In this document: piece after piece, positions 61,317-64,000 of the stretch
How positions within the stretch are numbered: position 1 is the first letter of the stretch
How the letters are laid out: the number at the start of each line of letters is the position of its first letter
Assembly: GCF_008360935.1 (NCBI RefSeq)
Contig: NZ_SRXO01000006.1
Coordinates: 62,001 to 126,000 of the forward strand
Source: Siccirubricoccus phaeus
GTDB taxonomy: Bacteria > Pseudomonadota > Alphaproteobacteria > Acetobacterales > Acetobacteraceae
Direction of reading: 5' to 3'
DNA length: 64,000 nucleotides
The notes under the pieces: model-generated
The model's database searches: none
The model's input: only the letters and a program-made list of their open reading frames with translations
What the model was told of the DNA's origin: nothing
Made by a program: the position numbers and the translations under genes

Positions 61317-64000
61317 TCAGTGCCGCCCCGCGCCGGCGGCGCTGTCCGCGCCGGCCCCTGGGCCAGCCCCCGGGCCATGATGGCCAGGCGGCGGGCCGCC
61401 GGCGCCGAGCCAGCGCTTCAGCGTCTCCCGCACCGACTGGAACACGACATAGAGCATCGGGATCATGAAGATGCCGAAGAGCGAGGCCGCCAGCATGCCG
61501 CCGAAGACCGGCGTGCCGACGGCGCGGCGGGAGAGCATGGCGGCCCCCGTCGCCGTCACCAGCGGCAGCAGGCCGAGGCAGAAGGCGATGGAGGTCATCA
61601 TCACCGCGCGGAACCGCAGGCGGGAGCCCTCGATCGCCGCATCCCGGATGGGCATGCCGCGCTCCCGCGCCTCCTTGGCGAATTCGATGATGAGGATGCC
61701 GTTCTTCGCCGCCAGCGCGATCAGCACGACGAGGCCGATCTGCGCATAGACGTCGAGGCTCAGCCCGGCGATCTGGATGGCGAGGAAGGAGCCGAGCCCG
61801 CCCACCACCACAGACATGAGCACCGGCACCGGAATGGTCCAGCTCTCATAAAGGGCGACGAGGAAGAGATAGGCGAAGAGCACGGCCAGCGCGACCACGT
61901 AGATGGTCTGCCCCGCCGCGAGCTTCTCCTGATAGGCCGTGCCGGTCCATTCGAAGCCGTAGCCGGCGGGCAGCACATTGGCCGAGAGCTGCTCCATCGC
62001 CGCCAGCGCATCGCCGGAAGAGACACCAGTGCGCGGCGAGCCGTTGACCAGCACGGCGCGGTAATTGTTGTAGCGGCTGATGGTCTGCGGCCCGACCACG
62101 ATCCGCACATCCGCGACGGCCCGCAGCGGCACCATGCTGCCATTGCTGCTGCGCACCCGGATGCGCCAGATATCCTCGATCTCGTTGCGGTCCTGCGCCT
62201 CCGCCTGGATGTTCACCTGCCAGGTGCGGCCGAACAGGTTGAGGTCGTTCACGTAGAAGCCGCCGAGCGCGGCCTGCAGCGCCGAGAAGATGGAGCTGAT
62301 GGGCACGCCGAGAGCCTGCGCCTTGTCGCGGTCCACATCGAGATAGATGGAGGGCGTGGCAGCCGAGAAGGTGGAGAAGACCTGCTGCAGCCGCGGATCC
62401 TGGTTGGCCGCGACGATCAGGCCGAGCATGGCGCTGCCGAGCTCCGCCGGGTCGCGCCCCGCCAGATCCTGCAACTGGTATTCGAAGCCGCCGCCGGTAC
62501 CGAGGCCGATGATCGGCGGCAGGTTGAAGGCGACGACCGTCGCCGTGTTCACCCCCGCCCCCTGCTGGAAGACGCGGCCGATGGAGGCGAAGACCGAATC
62601 CGCCGCTGCGGTCCGATCCTCGAAGGGCTTCAGCCGGGCGACGATGAAGGCGGAGTTGGACTGCGCCCCCTGGTCGATCAGCGAGAAGCCGACGATGGCC
62701 AGCACATTCTCCACCGCCGGGATGGATTTCAGGATGCCCTCCACCTGCTCCACCGCGGCGCGGGTGCGGGAGAGGGAGGCGGCCTGGGGCAGGGAGACCT
62801 GGACGAAGAAGGTGCCCTGGTCCTCCTGCGGCAGGAAGCCCTGCGGCGTCTTGCTGCCGATGGCGAAGATGGCGAAGGCCAGCCCCGCGGTGACGGCCAG
62901 CGAGAGGACCGAGACGCGGACGATGCGCCGGACGATGGCCGCATAGCCGTCCCGTACCTTGTCGATGCCGCGCAGCACGTACTTGATGGGTCCGCGCTTC
63001 GGCCCGGTGTGCCGGAGGAACAGCACGCAGAGCGCGGGCGAGAGCGTCAGCGCGTTGATCGCCGAGATCACCATCGCCGCCGAGATGGTCACGGCGAACT
63101 GCCGGAACAGCACGCCGGAGAGGCCCGGGATGAAGGCGATAGGCACGAAGACCGAGAGCAGCACCAGGGTGATGGCGATGATCGGCGCGGTGATCTCCGC
63201 CATCGCCTGCTTCACCGCCCGGGCCGGGGTCCAGTCCGGATGCTCCTCCATCACCCGCTCGACATTCTCCACCACCACGATGGCGTCGTCCACGACGATG
63301 CCGATGGCGAGCACCATGCCGAGCAGGGAGATGGTGTTGGCGCTGTAGCCGATGGTCAGCAGCACGGCGAAGGAGCCGATGAGGCTGACCGGCACCGCGA
63401 TGGTCGGGATCAGCGTGGCCCGGAGGCTGCCGAGGAAGAGATAGACCACGACGACGACGAGGACGAAGGCCTCCAGCAGCGTCTTGATGACCTCCTGGAT
63501 CGTGTCCACGACGAAGGTCGAGCTGTCATAGAGGACCTGCGCCTTCATCCCGTCCGGGAAGCGCGTCGCCAGCTCGTCCAGCGCGGCGTTCATGGCGTTC
63601 GAGACGGTGACCGCGTTGGCACCGGGGGAGAGGTAGACGCCCATGGTGACGGCCGGCTGGCCGTTCAGCCGGCTGATCGTGTCCTGCGCCTGGGCGCCGA
63701 GCTCGACCCGCGCCACGTCCCGCACCCGCAGCACGGAGCCGTCGGGATTCGCCCGGATGACGATGTTACCGAATTGCTCCGGCGAGACCAGACGGCCGAG
63801 CGTCTGGATGTTCATCTGGAATTGCTGGCTGTCCGGCATCGGCTGGGCGCCGATGCGGCCCACCGCGGCCTGGATGTTCTGGCTCTGGATCGCCGTGACG
63901 ATGTCCTGCGGCGTCAGGTTCAGGCTGGTCAGCCGGTCGATCTCGAACCAGACGCGCATGGAGTAGTTCTGCGCGCCGAACAGGTTCACCTGGCCGACGC
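61317..64000 (-). CDS. RND efflux pump permease (HAE1/AcrB type), 5' end outside window
   Basis: The C-terminal 890 or so residues of an inner-membrane RND transporter. It enters the window at a [20 protein letters not shown] stretch, the porter-domain motif of AcrB-like pumps. [20 protein letters not shown] and [20 protein letters not shown] (proton-relay Asp pair) follow, then a second porter region and a C-terminal half with [20 protein letters not shown] and [20 protein letters not shown]. It exports drugs or hydrophobic compounds in a tripartite pump; the adaptor gene would lie upstream, to the right of the window. Confidence 0.95.
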   Translation of the reverse strand, partial: VGQVNLFGAQNYSMRVWFEIDRLTSLNLTPQDIVTAIQSQNIQAAVGRIGAQPMPDSQQFQMNIQTLGRLVSPEQFGNIVIRANPDGSVLRVRDVARVELGAQAQDTISRLNGQPAVTMGVYLSPGANAVTVSNAMNAALDELATRFPDGMKAQVLYDSSTFVVDTIQEVIKTLLEAFVLVVVVVYLFLGSLRATLIPTIAVPVSLIGSFAVLLTIGYSANTISLLGMVLAIGIVVDDAIVVVENVERVMEEHPDWTPARAVKQAMAEITAPIIAITLVLLSVFVPIAFIPGLSGVLFRQFAVTISAAMVISAINALTLSPALCVLFLRHTGPKRGPIKYVLRGIDKVRDGYAAIVRRIVRVSVLSLAVTAGLAFAIFAIGSKTPQGFLPQEDQGTFFVQVSLPQAASLSRTRAAVEQVEGILKSIPAVENVLAIVGFSLIDQGAQSNSAFIVARLKPFEDRTAAADSVFASIGRVFQQGAGVNTATVVAFNLPPIIGLGTGGGFEYQLQDLAGRDPAELGSAMLGLIVAANQDPRLQQVFSTFSAATPSIYLDVDRDKAQALGVPISSIFSALQAALGGFYVNDLNLFGRTWQVNIQAEAQDRNEIEDIWRIRVRSSNGSMVPLRAVADVRIVVGPQTISRYNNYRAVLVNGSPRTGVSSGDALAAMEQLSANVLPAGYGFEWTGTAYQEKLAAGQTIYVVALAVLFAYLFLVALYESWTIPVPVLMSVVVGGLGSFLAIQIAGLSLDVYAQIGLVVLIALAAKNGILIIEFAKEARERGMPIRDAAIEGSRLRFRAVMMTSIAFCLGLLPLVTATGAAMLSRRAVGTPVFGGMLAASLFGIFMIPMLYVVFQSVRETLKRWLGAGGPPPGHHGPGAGPGAGADSAAGAGRH

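Noticed and set aside
1-64000. CRISPR arrays
   Set aside because: No regularly spaced direct repeats with unique spacers were seen; the repeats present are palindromic and dispersed.

Overview
The window is GC-rich DNA from an alphaproteobacterium. The best guess is an Acetobacteraceae (Roseomonas-like) soil or water organism, inferred from composition and gene mix: homospermidine synthase, class II DAHP synthase, a heterotetrameric sarcosine oxidase, a Bug-type solute-binding protein and a form II CoxL-like enzyme. No 16S rRNA or other taxonomic marker is present.

Positions 1-16,555 are accessory DNA. On the minus strand are an XRE regulator, an ImmA/IrrE metallopeptidase and two unrecognised genes, the last cut by the window edge. 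A plus-strand cassette follows (3,086-5,509): a 66-aa protein, a DUF2924 protein, a large serine recombinase and a small HTH protein, each start overlapping the previous stop. Then comes a tight five-gene operon (5,681-16,011): DUF499 ATPase, compact PglZ-like phosphatase-fold protein, DUF1156 adenine methylase with zinc ribbons, a 167-aa orphan and an SNF2 helicase. I read this as a BREX-like antiphage system of unusual composition, nearest to BREX type 3 but with no recognisable BrxF or BrxA. An AT-rich ASCH-like gene converges on it. A tRNA-Ser(GGA) at 17,060-17,150 points its 3' end at the island and may mark its boundary.

From 17,310 on the DNA is ordinary chromosome. It carries a cyclase-family hydrolase, succinate-semialdehyde dehydrogenase, a MaoC protein, a possible nuclease, glutathione reductase, class II DAHP synthase and nicotinate phosphoribosyltransferase. 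A complete urea ABC transporter (urtABCDE, minus strand) has a good sigma-54 promoter in front of urtA. Next are an EamA exporter, an MBL hydrolase, gamma-glutamyltransferase, a PfpI-like protein, a DUF2795 protein, a Bug receptor and a zinc alcohol dehydrogenase. A polyamine group (homospermidine synthase, ornithine decarboxylase, agmatinase) follows; the decarboxylase has a long leader with a possible 15-aa leader peptide. A LysR regulator, a UGSC-family protein with its large neighbour, a GST, soxBDAG, a PPOX-like protein, a class III aminotransferase, an M48 protease, an M20 amidohydrolase, a methyltransferase, MarR, a duplicated-domain periplasmic protein, CoxL, a Moco-fold protein and an RND pump (cut by the right edge) complete the window.

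Intergenic spaces from 22 kb on hold repeated palindromic elements: a composite hairpin family with a CCAAAGGCCGAAAGGCCTTTGG core, elements bounded by TAGAGC/GCTCTA that supply the stop codons of urtD and soxG, a 50-bp perfect palindrome, and a 91-nt hairpin with 28-bp arms. No CRISPR array, rRNA or intact insertion sequence was seen.
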